Assembly: GCA_947629665.1 (NCBI GenBank) | Contig: CANREJ010000002.1 | Span: 1-64,000, forward strand | DNA length: 64,000 bases | Direction: 5' to 3' | Source of the DNA: an uncultured Clostridia bacterium | GTDB lineage: Bacteria; Bacillota; Clostridia; Christensenellales; Borkfalkiaceae | Shown: positions 1 through 9,893 of the stretch, piece after piece | Numbering within the stretch: the first letter of the stretch is position 1 | Layout: each line of letters opens with the position of its first letter | Translations under genes and position numbers: made by a program | Notes under the pieces: generated by a model | Told to the model about the DNA's origin: nothing | The model's database searches: none | The model's input: only the letters and a program-made list of their open reading frames with translations

Positions 1-196
1 CCCCCCCCCGCAAAATTGCGGAGAAGGATACTTAATTTTGCTAAACCTGTTGGATTTTGTTTTTTTTATTTTAGTACATTTGGTAAATATTGTCAACTGT
101 TTGGATTAAATTTAATTCAAACGCACCGCCCACAGTTTTTTTGCCGCAATAATTTTTGTTGTTTACAAATTTTTTATGATATGTTAAACTGAAATT

Positions 197-2290
197 ATGA
201 GTAAGTTTGTAAACGTGCGGCTACCTGTTATTGTTGCCCTTTCACTTTGCGCAGGAATTGGGCTGGGCATTTTATTGTACTATTACAATCTTACGGTGGC
301 GTGGGCGGCTCTTGCAATAGCACCTGCGGCGGTTGCTGTTCTTATATGGACTCTTGCTAAACATAAAATAATAAAGCCGCTTATATTTATTTTGCTCCCG
401 CTTTTATTATTCATCGGCGGTGCACTCAATTCTTACTACGGTATATCGCGCTTTGACCGCACGCAAATTTTGGAAGATAAAGAATATGCCATACACGGTA
501 AAGTCAAACAAATGGGCGCAACTGCGACGGGCGAATACATAATTATATCAAATATTACCGCGAACGGACAAAAAATCGACGGAAATATGTATGTCTATCT
601 TTCGCCCACCTACGGTGAACTTTGCAGTGAGGGCTACACCGTTGATTTTATCGGTCCTGTTGAAAAGGTTAGACCCTTCCAATACGGTAAACTTTCAAGC
701 TATACCGAAAACAATGTCAAATACAGAAGTTCGGTATTTGCGGGGTTAAAATCAACCTACAAATACAACTTTTTTGCAAGCATACGCTCGGTAATGCGCA
801 ATACCCTGTTTTCAAATTTGGATAAAAACACCGCCGCAATTTGCTATGCAATGCTTACCGGCAACACAGATTTTATTGATGAAGCCTCGCTTGACAGCTT
901 CCGTTACGGCGGAGTTGCGCATATTTTTGCCGTTTCGGGCTTACATATCGGCCTGATTTTCGGCATCATATCGTTTATACTTAAAAAACTGCACTGTAAT
1001 AAATATATATCCGCAATAATAGGGCTTACATTCGTGTTTTTATATTCTGCACTCTGCGGGTTTACTCCCTCATCGCTACGTGCGGCAATTATGTGCGCGG
1101 TTTTATCGCTTGCAAACCTGTTACGCAGACGGTACGACGGGCTAAACGCGCTTGCCGCCGCCGTAATACTGATTTTAAGTATTACACCGCTCAATCTTAT
1201 GTCGGTAGGATTTCAATTATCTGTTTGCGCAATCGGCGGAATAACGTGCTTTTCAAAATACATAGAAAAGTTGCTCACTAAAATAAAACTGCCCTATAAA
1301 ATATCATCCGCCATAGGCACGTCGCTTGGCGCACAACTTGGCACTCTGCCCATTATGCTGTGTAATTTTGGATATATAAGCGCGGCGGGATTACTTCTTA
1401 ACATTGTTGTAATTCCCGCAGTTTCGGTGATGTTTATTATTCTATTTGTTGCCGTTGTGCTGTGTTCGGTTATAGGCGTTATCGCGCCGTTTGTTATTCC
1501 TTACGCCGTGCTTCCACTTCAATTTACTATATCGCTGTTTGTCGGCGCAGGTTTTGAAAACGCATTGATAAGCGGGTTCGGCGCCGGATTATTCGTACCT
1601 ATCTATTTCCTGTTTGTACTCGGCATAAGCGACAAATTGAATTTAAAAATTGTTGCCCGCATAACCATACTCGCCTGCGGGGTTGCCATTCTTACCACAT
1701 ATGTTCTTATACGCTACAATGCTCCCCAATCGGGATATAGGCTTATCGTTTCCGCATACGGAAACGGCGGCGAAGCGATAATAAAATCGAACATGGGTAC
1801 GGTTTTAATCGTTACGGACGAGGTAAATCCCTCCCGCCTCAAAAATACTCTAAACAACAATTACGTTACGGAAATAGACGCCTTGATTGTGCTGGGAGAA
1901 AGCAATCTGGACGTTTATCCTCTATTGGATATAGATTGCGGAGCCGTATACGTTTGCAACAACTATCCGCAAATCCAGCCTTACGGCGATATGCAAGTTA
2001 CATATAGCGGGGAATTTACCGTTTGCGGCGCAGACTTTTTCTTTTATGACGACAACACATTGTTTGCGGAAGTTGGCGGCGTTAAAATAGCAATCTGCGC
2101 GGACGAGAACTACACCGTTAAAAGCTGTGATATTTTTATTTCGGACAAACCTGCAAAAATCGAATACCAAACGCAAATATCTTTTACGCATACCGAAGGC
2201 ACGCTGAATGTGCAGGATTGCGGAGATATAATTTACAATATTAAAAATGGCAATTTCCGCCTTGCATACAATATCCCGCCCCTAAAATGA
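197..2290 (+). CDS. comEC: ComEC/Rec2-family competence/membrane protein with degenerate C-terminal metallo-beta-lactamase-like region
   Basis: 697 aa, multi-TM; competence-domain motif YGGVAHIFAVSGLHIGLIFG; C-terminal part lacks an HxHxDH motif. Confidence 0.88.
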   Translation: MSKFVNVRLPVIVALSLCAGIGLGILLYYYNLTVAWAALAIAPAAVAVLIWTLAKHKIIKPLIFILLPLLLFIGGALNSYYGISRFDRTQILEDKEYAIHGKVKQMGATATGEYIIISNITANGQKIDGNMYVYLSPTYGELCSEGYTVDFIGPVEKVRPFQYGKLSSYTENNVKYRSSVFAGLKSTYKYNFFASIRSVMRNTLFSNLDKNTAAICYAMLTGNTDFIDEASLDSFRYGGVAHIFAVSGLHIGLIFGIISFILKKLHCNKYISAIIGLTFVFLYSALCGFTPSSLRAAIMCAVLSLANLLRRRYDGLNALAAAVILILSITPLNLMSVGFQLSVCAIGGITCFSKYIEKLLTKIKLPYKISSAIGTSLGAQLGTLPIMLCNFGYISAAGLLLNIVVIPAVSVMFIILFVAVVLCSVIGVIAPFVIPYAVLPLQFTISLFVGAGFENALISGFGAGLFVPIYFLFVLGISDKLNLKIVARITILACGVAILTTYVLIRYNAPQSGYRLIVSAYGNGGEAIIKSNMGTVLIVTDEVNPSRLKNTLNNNYVTEIDALIVLGESNLDVYPLLDIDCGAVYVCNNYPQIQPYGDMQVTYSGEFTVCGADFFFYDDNTLFAEVGGVKIAICADENYTVKSCDIFISDKPAKIEYQTQISFTHTEGTLNVQDCGDIIYNIKNGNFRLAYNIPPLK

Positions 2291-2317
2291 TTCGGGCGGG
2301 ATAATTTCTATTACTGC

Positions 2318-2767
2318 TTATTTACTGTATTTTTTTTCGACGGCGGTGATTTTATCTACACGGCGCCGGTGCCTTCCGCCCTCAAACTCTGTTTTTAAAA
2401 AGATTTCAACAATCTTTAAAGCGTAACCCGTGCCAACAACCCTTTCGCCGAGTGCCAACATGTTTGCGTCGTTGTGCAAACGGGTAAATTCGGCGCAATA
2501 TGTGTCGTGGCAATGTGCGCACCGCACACCCGGCACCTTATTGGCAACTATGGAAACGCCTATGCCCGTGGAACACACAAGTATGCCCATTTGGCACTCG
2601 CCGCGCGCTACTGCTTCGGCCGCAGGCAGAGCATAATCGGGATAATCGCAACTTTCCGTGCTGTCCGTTCCAAAATCGACTACCTCATAGCCGTTTGCTT
2701 TGAGGTAATTTTTTATTTCGTTTTTAAGGTTTAAACCGCCGTGATCGGCCGCAATTGCAATTTTCAT
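2318..2767 (-). CDS. rpiB: Ribose-5-phosphate isomerase B (RpiB/LacAB family)
   Basis: 149 aa; MKIAIAADHGGLNLKNEIKNYL and CSTGIGVSIVANKVPGVRCA motifs. Confidence 0.95.
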   Translation of the reverse strand: MKIAIAADHGGLNLKNEIKNYLKANGYEVVDFGTDSTESCDYPDYALPAAEAVARGECQMGILVCSTGIGVSIVANKVPGVRCAHCHDTYCAEFTRLHNDANMLALGERVVGTGYALKIVEIFLKTEFEGGRHRRRVDKITAVEKKYSK

Positions 2768-3249
2768 TTAATTTCTTCACCGTCCTTGTATTGGGTTATA
2801 TAGTCGGCAATAAGGTTATCGCAGGCCTTTGAAAGTGCGTCGCGGGTAACTCTGTACGCCTCCAAATCCCGTCCATACGGGTCGGGCACGTCGTAGCCGC
2901 AAACGTCGCGAATACAAAAAACGTTCCCGCAATCCTCCAAAAGTTGCTTCTGGCTTTGGGTCATGCAAATAACAATTGTGCTGGCGTTGATAATTTTTTG
3001 GGTAAGTTGCCGCGGGGAAAAGTTGTCCGCTTTAATGCCGACCTCTTCAAGCGCGGTTTTGCTGTTTGCGCTTATCGTGCCACCCACTTCCGCATGTATT
3101 CCGCACGAGGACACATCCCACCACTTGATTTTCCTTTTTTTGAGTTTGCTCCTTAACAGCATTTCAGCCATAGGACTGCGGCAGGTGTTGCCCGTACAAA
3201 CAAACAGCACCTTTTTCCTTCTGTTTTTAGCTTTCATAACGTTTACCAC
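2764..3249 (-). CDS. Low-molecular-weight protein tyrosine/arginine phosphatase
   Basis: VLFVCTGNTCRSPMAE P-loop and VPDPYG motif; overlaps neighbouring genes in an operon. Confidence 0.93.
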   Translation of the reverse strand: MVNVMKAKNRRKKVLFVCTGNTCRSPMAEMLLRSKLKKRKIKWWDVSSCGIHAEVGGTISANSKTALEEVGIKADNFSPRQLTQKIINASTIVICMTQSQKQLLEDCGNVFCIRDVCGYDVPDPYGRDLEAYRVTRDALSKACDNLIADYITQYKDGEEIK

Positions 3250-4228
3250 ACGCCTTTGTAAGTCTGTTCATAACCCCCGCCATAACGCCACCACGCTCCT
3301 TTGGAGAAATTACAATCAACAGCTCGCTCGTTTTTTCGCCCTCACGGAGTTTGGCATAGAGATTTGCCGCCATTTCTTTTGGCGTTGACCCCAAAAAGAT
3401 AAATTTTCTGTCGCCTATAAGTTCTTTACCGTCGCCGTCGCAGAGTATGCATACTTTTACGCCCTTTTCCAATTCGGCGTCGTACAGTGCAAGCGCGTTT
3501 TTATACTCGTCAGGCTCAAACATTTCCGTCCGGCATGTCGGCGCATAGTGCTTATAGCGCATACCCGGAGAACGCGCAACGCCGCCTTCCCTGTACACGT
3601 ATTCGCCGCAAGCACCAACAGTCTCCTGCACCATTTCTTTGCTTATAAGCCCGCTTCTCAGCACCACGGGAATTTCGCCCGTACAGTCCAGAACCGTGCT
3701 TTCGATACCGCCAGTGCAAACGCCGCCGTCTAAAATCAAATCGATTTTACCGTCTAAATCGGCCAAAACATGTTCTGCCGACGTGGGAGAAATATGCTTT
3801 GAAATATTTGCTGACGGAGCGGCAATGGGCAAATCAAGGTATTTTAAAAATTTTTGCGCACCTTCGTGTGAGGGAATACGGACGGCAAGCGTATCCAGCC
3901 CGCAACTTACGGCGGGGCTCACCGTGCCCTTGCTCTTATACACCATTGTCAGCGGGCCGGGCAAAAACTTTTTTGCGAGAATCTTTGCGTAGTCCGGCAC
4001 CTCGGCAACAAGCGCGGAAATATCAAAATCTTTATGCACATGCACTATGAGCGGATTGTCGTTCGGGCGACCCTTTACTTCAAAAATTTTATTTACGGCA
4101 ACGGTATTATAGGCGTTTGCACCCAAACCGTAAACTGTTTCGGTGGGAAATGCAACCGTTTCTCCTTTTAAAATGAGCGTTTTAGCCCTTTTTAAGCTAT
4201 TTTCGGTTATAGGTAAAATTTCGGTCAT
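3227..4228 (-). CDS. L-threonylcarbamoyladenylate synthase (Sua5/YwlC/TsaC)
   Basis: GETVAFPTETVYGLGANAYN, KGRPNDNPLIVH, SPGMRYKHYAP (Sua5 C-domain linker). Confidence 0.95.
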   Translation of the reverse strand: MTEILPITENSLKRAKTLILKGETVAFPTETVYGLGANAYNTVAVNKIFEVKGRPNDNPLIVHVHKDFDISALVAEVPDYAKILAKKFLPGPLTMVYKSKGTVSPAVSCGLDTLAVRIPSHEGAQKFLKYLDLPIAAPSANISKHISPTSAEHVLADLDGKIDLILDGGVCTGGIESTVLDCTGEIPVVLRSGLISKEMVQETVGACGEYVYREGGVARSPGMRYKHYAPTCRTEMFEPDEYKNALALYDAELEKGVKVCILCDGDGKELIGDRKFIFLGSTPKEMAANLYAKLREGEKTSELLIVISPKERGGVMAGVMNRLTKACGKRYES

Positions 4229-4230
4229 AT

Positions 4231-5697
4231 TTAGAACGGAGGATCCTCGTCCTCAGGCGGTGCGTCGTCTTCGCTGAGCGGTGCAAGCTCCTCGCCCTCC
4301 GACGGGCGGTTTGTATAGCGGCTGTCGCTTTGGGCACGCTCCTCCATCTCTTCATTCAGTTCGGGGTTGACAAATTTGGTAAGTTCGCCCCTGAATCTCA
4401 GTTTGATTCTTCCTTGCTCGCCGTTTCTGTGCTTTGCAATTATAAGCTCCGCCATGCCTTTTACAATTTTTTTCTTTTCGATTTCCTCAGGCGTAGCGTT
4501 TACGTCGGGGCGGTTTATAAACATAACAATATCTGCGTCCTGCTCTATCGCGCCCGATTCGCGCAAATCTGAAAGTTGCGGCTCCGACGACTGGATACGG
4601 CGCAACTGCGAGAGCGCAATAACAGGCACGTCAAGTTCTTTTGCCATTATTTTTAAATCGCGTGTAATTGACGCGACTTCCTGCGTTCTGTTTTCGTCGC
4701 CGTACTTTTTGCCGCCTGACATAAGCTGTATGTAGTCTATCATCACAAGGTCGAGCCTGTTGCCGTTCTTGGCCTTGATTCGCCTGCATTTAGAAAGAAT
4801 TTCCGCGGGCGTAACGCGCGAACTGTCATCAATGTTGATTTTGCTGTTCCGCAAAAGTTCGCTGCCCTTTGCGAGCCTTTTCCAATCTTCGGGACCAAGC
4901 CTGCCTGCAAGCGCGTCGGACATACTCACACTCGAAATACTGCACAAAAGCCTTTGGATTATCTGCACTTCCGGCATTTCCAAGCTGAATACGGCGCAAA
5001 CGCAACCGTTATTCACGGCGGCATTTTCAACAATATTCATGGCGAGCGAAGTTTTGCCCATACCGGGGCGAGCGGCAATTACAATAAGATCCGATTTCTG
5101 CAAGCCGTTTGTAATTCTGTCGAGCATGGTAAACCCGGTAGGAACTCCTCTAAATGCGTCCTTATCCTCGGACAGTTTTTGGAATTTGGCAAGCACCCGG
5201 TCAATCCCGTCGCTTTCCCTTATATCCTTAACGGCAGACGTGTCCTGCACGCGAGAAACGTTATAAATTTTTTCTTCGGCAAACTGTATGCTCTTTACAA
5301 CGTCGTCGCTCGTTTTGGAATATTCGGCAATATCCCTTGAAGCGCGTATAAGACTTCTGTTCACGCTGTCGCGCTTTACTATTTCAAAGTAATATTTATA
5401 GTTTGCCGCCGACAATGTAGACTGTGCGAGTTCCGTTATATATGAAATTCCGCCCGCTTTTTCGAGGTTGCCCTCGCTTTCAAGTTTATCCGAAAGCGTA
5501 ACTATATCGAGGGGCTTCCTGCTCTCGAAAATCATTTTAACGGCGGAAATAATATATTGGTGCGATTCCTGATAAAAATCGTTTTTATCAAGCCCGCCTA
5601 AAACGTCCGCAAGTATTTCATTGTCCATAAGCATACACCCAAGAAGTGCCTGTTCGGCCTCTAAATTGTTGGGCATAACGTTTGTTTTGTCTGGCAT
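4231..5697 (-). CDS. dnaB: Replicative DNA helicase DnaB
   Basis: 488 aa; Walker A AARPGMGKTSLAMN, LVMIDYIQLMSG, IALSQLRR. Confidence 0.97.
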   Translation of the reverse strand: MPDKTNVMPNNLEAEQALLGCMLMDNEILADVLGGLDKNDFYQESHQYIISAVKMIFESRKPLDIVTLSDKLESEGNLEKAGGISYITELAQSTLSAANYKYYFEIVKRDSVNRSLIRASRDIAEYSKTSDDVVKSIQFAEEKIYNVSRVQDTSAVKDIRESDGIDRVLAKFQKLSEDKDAFRGVPTGFTMLDRITNGLQKSDLIVIAARPGMGKTSLAMNIVENAAVNNGCVCAVFSLEMPEVQIIQRLLCSISSVSMSDALAGRLGPEDWKRLAKGSELLRNSKINIDDSSRVTPAEILSKCRRIKAKNGNRLDLVMIDYIQLMSGGKKYGDENRTQEVASITRDLKIMAKELDVPVIALSQLRRIQSSEPQLSDLRESGAIEQDADIVMFINRPDVNATPEEIEKKKIVKGMAELIIAKHRNGEQGRIKLRFRGELTKFVNPELNEEMEERAQSDSRYTNRPSEGEELAPLSEDDAPPEDEDPPF

Positions 5698-5703
5698 AGT
5701 ACT

Positions 5704-7479
5704 CTATATTCCCATTAATTTCTCAAATTCGCTCAGCGTTTCATCAAATTCACGCATTGCTATTTCAAACGGTTCGGCTTTTGTTAAGTCCACTCCCGCA
5801 AGCTTCAAAAGTGAAACGGGGTCGGTTGATGACCCGCCCGAAAGGAACTTTATATAGTCCTTTACGGCGCTTTCGCCGCATTTTAAAATCCTCTTTGCGA
5901 TGTTGATTGCGGCGGTAATTCCCGTGGCGTATTTATAAACGTAAAACGAATTATAAAAGTGAGGTATTCTTGCCCATTCAAAGGAAATGTTATTGTCGTG
6001 TTCTATTTGGTCGCCGTAATATTTTTTACCTATCTTTGCGTACATTTCGCACATTGCGTCCTTTGTTAAAGGCTCCCCTCTCTCGGCGACTGAATGAGCC
6101 TCCGCTTCAAATTCCGCAAACATGGTTTGCCTGTGCAGAGTTGCTCTTATCGTGTCGAGATAATAGTTTAAAAGATACTTTTTTAAATTTGTATCCTTTG
6201 CCTCGCCGAGCATATATTTTAACAGCAAAACTTCGTTTACGGTGCTTGCTACTTCCGCAACAAATATTTTATATTGACTCTTTGCGAAGGGCTGATATTT
6301 TTGCGAATAGTATGTGTGAATGGAATGACCCATTTCATGCGCTATTGTAAACACTTCCGAAATTGTAGGGTGATAATTTAACAGCACATAAGGGTGTACA
6401 CCGTAGCAGGACGCGCTGTATGCGCCGTTTCTCTTCCCCTCGGTTTCCTCAACGTCAAGCCAACGCTCATCATAGGCCTTTTTAAGTAACGCCTGGTAGT
6501 CCTTGCCGAGCGCGCCAAGCCCTTTTATAACGTAAGCATAAGCCTCATCGTACGAAAGTTTAAAATCAACCCCCTCCACAAGCGGGGCATACACGTCGCT
6601 GAAATATTGCTTTTCATATCCCAGAATCTTCTTTCTGTCGGCAATGTAACGGTGCATAGAGGCAAGATTATCGTCCACTGCTTTTAGCAAATTGTCGTAG
6701 ACGCACTTGTCTACGTCTTCGTCAAACAGCGCACGCTCCAAGCACGAGTTAAATTTGTAAACGCGGCTTAAAAGCACGTCGCTTTTTACATTGCCGATAT
6801 AAGTTGATGCAAGCGTGTTCAAAAGACTGCCGTAGGCGGCGTAATATTTATCGTAGGCCTCCTTGCGCTTTTCCTTGTTCGGGGAATGAAGTATTATGCC
6901 GTAAAGCCCGTGCGAAAGTTTTACTGTTTTCCCTTCATACTCGATTTCCGGCAGAGGCACGTCGAGATTGTCAATCATTGCGAAAGTATCGCTAAAAGTA
7001 TTAAACACCTCATAGGACATTCCTATGATTTTTTCTTCCGCTTCGGAAATTGTGTGCGCCTTGCCCTTTATTACGCGTTTGATTATATAGTCATAATCAA
7101 AAAAATCCGGATCTGCGGCAACCGAATTTAAATATTCGTCGCTTAATTTAGCCATTTCAGGTTCAAAAAACGCGCGCTCGGTTGAATATTGCGAAAAGAG
7201 CGGAAACATTTTAGAGTACTGCGCCGCATGCAAAGGGACGGCAATATTTTCATCATGGCGCAAATGCGCATAAATTGCCAAACGCTCTATTAAAACGGAA
7301 TATTCGTCGTCTTCCCTCAAAAATTTTAAAAGTTGCTCTTTATTGCCGAGCTTTCCTGCATATTTAGAAAATTTTGGAACATTTTGCGCCTTTATAAAGT
7401 CCTGTTCCCACAGTTCGTCCGTGGCATAAATATCCTCAACTTTCCATTTGCGTTCGATTTTTACGTCTTTTCTATCCAT
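5704..7479 (-). CDS. pepF: Oligoendopeptidase F (M3 peptidase)
   Basis: 591 aa; HEMGHSIHTYYS zinc motif; M3 family architecture. Confidence 0.94.
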   Translation of the reverse strand: MDRKDVKIERKWKVEDIYATDELWEQDFIKAQNVPKFSKYAGKLGNKEQLLKFLREDDEYSVLIERLAIYAHLRHDENIAVPLHAAQYSKMFPLFSQYSTERAFFEPEMAKLSDEYLNSVAADPDFFDYDYIIKRVIKGKAHTISEAEEKIIGMSYEVFNTFSDTFAMIDNLDVPLPEIEYEGKTVKLSHGLYGIILHSPNKEKRKEAYDKYYAAYGSLLNTLASTYIGNVKSDVLLSRVYKFNSCLERALFDEDVDKCVYDNLLKAVDDNLASMHRYIADRKKILGYEKQYFSDVYAPLVEGVDFKLSYDEAYAYVIKGLGALGKDYQALLKKAYDERWLDVEETEGKRNGAYSASCYGVHPYVLLNYHPTISEVFTIAHEMGHSIHTYYSQKYQPFAKSQYKIFVAEVASTVNEVLLLKYMLGEAKDTNLKKYLLNYYLDTIRATLHRQTMFAEFEAEAHSVAERGEPLTKDAMCEMYAKIGKKYYGDQIEHDNNISFEWARIPHFYNSFYVYKYATGITAAINIAKRILKCGESAVKDYIKFLSGGSSTDPVSLLKLAGVDLTKAEPFEIAMREFDETLSEFEKLMGI

Positions 7480-7521
7480 TTTAACCTCTGATTTTTATTT
7501 AATTGATGCCCGAAACGTTCG

Positions 7522-8217
7522 TCAGTCGCCGTTTAATTTACGGCTCAACCTGTTTAAACCGAGCGTAAACTCAAAAAACGTGTACAGCGACGTTATCCAG
7601 CCCTTGTTTTTTATGGACCAATCCGTTACAACGCCCACCAACGCACTCAAAGGGAAATCCCCCCTGTCCCTGCTGTCGGCGCTCTCGTCTCTGTTATCGC
7701 CAAGCAAAAACATGCAGTTTTCCGCCACCAAATGCTCTTCAAACGTATTCTTTGCATGTGCGGCATTGTTGTATTCGTCGGAAAGATAGTCCTCTTCGAT
7801 TTTTAAAAATTCGTCGCTGTCTTTATATTTTATATAGAGCTGCCCCCTGTCCAATTTTACGGTATCGCCGCCAAACGCCACAACACGCTTAATAATATCG
7901 TACGGAATCCCGTTATTGTCAGCCGTCTGTACAACAACGATGTCAAAGTAGTCGGGCTCTGCGTGCGTGTTTACAAACACATAATCTCCGCCCGGCTCCA
8001 TCTTTGATTTGTTTCCGCCGGTAGGAGCCCCAATCAGTGTGGGCAACATAGATTTACCCTTAATATAAATGTTTGTGTAGTAGGTGTTAAAAATTATTTC
8101 CGCAACAAAAACAAGGCAAATAAATACTATAATTATATCTAATATTAAGTTCAATAAAGACGGCTTTTGCCTTTCATAAAGGCTTTTGCCTACTTTTTTT
8201 AACATACTCAAAGCCAC
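7522..8217 (-). CDS. lepB: Signal peptidase I
   Basis: IKGKSMLPTL (Ser), DIIKRVVAFGGD (Lys), LLGDNRDESADSRDRG box E. Confidence 0.95.
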   Translation of the reverse strand: MALSMLKKVGKSLYERQKPSLLNLILDIIIVFICLVFVAEIIFNTYYTNIYIKGKSMLPTLIGAPTGGNKSKMEPGGDYVFVNTHAEPDYFDIVVVQTADNNGIPYDIIKRVVAFGGDTVKLDRGQLYIKYKDSDEFLKIEEDYLSDEYNNAAHAKNTFEEHLVAENCMFLLGDNRDESADSRDRGDFPLSALVGVVTDWSIKNKGWITSLYTFFEFTLGLNRLSRKLNGD

Positions 8218-9884
8218 ATTACGTTATTTACGGCAACGGCTTTACCGCATCTTACCGAAAAAATAAAATTTGAAGCAAACGCAGGTAACGCGGTTCCGTT
8301 TATATTTTTAAAAAACTTACTTTCTGCCAAAATACTCTGCCAAACACCGCCAACAACTTCAAATTCGTCGGCATACTCCTCCTTGGCGTTTGCGTCGTAA
8401 AATACAAGTTGAACCGTTGCCGACTCCTCGCAAAATATATCCAACTTTAAAATACTGCCGGGATTGGGTGTAAACATAGGATTGTTCATACGGAAAGTTT
8501 TTAATCCATACTTCGAAAACAGCCCCTTTACTCCGCCTGATTTTTCTATAACTTTGGGCATAGCTTCGCTGTCTATAAAAAACATTCCGCCCACAGCGCA
8601 GGTCTGCGGATCTTCAACGGCAAAAGTACCTGTGCCGTCTTTATCCGAATACATTACGCGGCACTTGGAGCGCATATTCCTGAACTTGCCGCTTATTTTT
8701 TTTGCCACGATTTTTGACCATACCGTAAATCCGTTTATATATTTTACATAGCATAGCACAAACACCGTTGCGGTATTTTCAAAAATATCCAAATAAAACT
8801 CCTGTCCCTCCGGAGTAATTTTATTTTTTTGTGCACACGCCGTCCATTCGCGGAGAGATGAATCTATGCAATCTTCCGCAATATACATTCCGCAATTTTC
8901 AACAATGCCCTGGTCGTCGAAAATTGCTTTTGCAATGAGATTGGACTCTTCATCCACCTCAACGGAAATTTCGGCAGGTTTTGGTATAAACACCTGCCTG
9001 TTTTTAAGGTTTTTATCAAGGAACATAAACATATCGGCCGCGCTTTTGTTGCCTATGCAACTGTTAAACTGCACGGAATATGCAATTGCGCTCTCCGAAA
9101 CGTATTGGCTGTTTATGCGTGAAAAAGTATCATACGCCCTGTCGTAATCAAAGCGCGGGTCGTTGGTGGAACAAAGCATAAGCACGGGGCAACGCACATA
9201 AGGGGCATATGCCTGAGAATCTATGCCCGCAATAAAGCGGTATCTCTCTTCGTTTAAATCTGGCTCCACCGAAACATATTTACTTATGCCCGAATATGCC
9301 CGCCAGCCTGCGGCGCAAACCGGAATTATGCAAGCAAACTGTTCGGCGACGCCCAATTTCCAGGCAATCTCGCCGCCGTCGCGCAGACCTATTACCGCAA
9401 TCTCACCGCCGCCGTTGCGTTCCAAGGCATATTTTTTGGCGTAAATTCCTATTGCAACCCATTCATACCAACAAGTTTCAACCGCGCTATCGTCAACGTA
9501 GTCGTATCGTCTGCCAGCCGAGGCAAAGTTGGCGTACGCCACATTCGGCGGATATACTGTGTTAAAGCCGCCATTTCCCCACTCGCCGCGATAATCGAGC
9601 ATCAAAACACTGTAACCGCGGTGTACAAAAATTTTTATCAGTTCCTCATCGATTGTATCGCAACTGTCAGGGAAGATTATTACAGTGGCGCTCTCAGGCG
9701 ATTTTACGTCATAGGCGTATTCTGCCGCAACGCGTACCCTTCCCTCGCCCGTATCGCGCGCACTGAAATTAACGCGTTCAAAAATTATTCCATCCTCTTC
9801 CTTGGAGGAAAGCATGGCAGGCTCCGTATCCAAAGAAGCGTTGAACGATTCCCAAAGAGAAAGTGGCGTCAATATGTTAGGCAT
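8208..9884 (-). CDS. Alpha/beta-hydrolase-like (acetyl-xylan esterase-like) protein, possible pseudoenzyme
   Basis: 558 aa; hydrolase-fold strand/elbow pattern with VIGLRDGGEIAWKL at the expected nucleophile elbow; C-terminal beta-rich region. Confidence 0.55.
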   Translation of the reverse strand: MPNILTPLSLWESFNASLDTEPAMLSSKEEDGIIFERVNFSARDTGEGRVRVAAEYAYDVKSPESATVIIFPDSCDTIDEELIKIFVHRGYSVLMLDYRGEWGNGGFNTVYPPNVAYANFASAGRRYDYVDDSAVETCWYEWVAIGIYAKKYALERNGGGEIAVIGLRDGGEIAWKLGVAEQFACIIPVCAAGWRAYSGISKYVSVEPDLNEERYRFIAGIDSQAYAPYVRCPVLMLCSTNDPRFDYDRAYDTFSRINSQYVSESAIAYSVQFNSCIGNKSAADMFMFLDKNLKNRQVFIPKPAEISVEVDEESNLIAKAIFDDQGIVENCGMYIAEDCIDSSLREWTACAQKNKITPEGQEFYLDIFENTATVFVLCYVKYINGFTVWSKIVAKKISGKFRNMRSKCRVMYSDKDGTGTFAVEDPQTCAVGGMFFIDSEAMPKVIEKSGGVKGLFSKYGLKTFRMNNPMFTPNPGSILKLDIFCEESATVQLVFYDANAKEEYADEFEVVGGVWQSILAESKFFKNINGTALPAFASNFIFSVRCGKAVAVNNVMWL

Positions 9885-9893
9885 TTTAACTCC

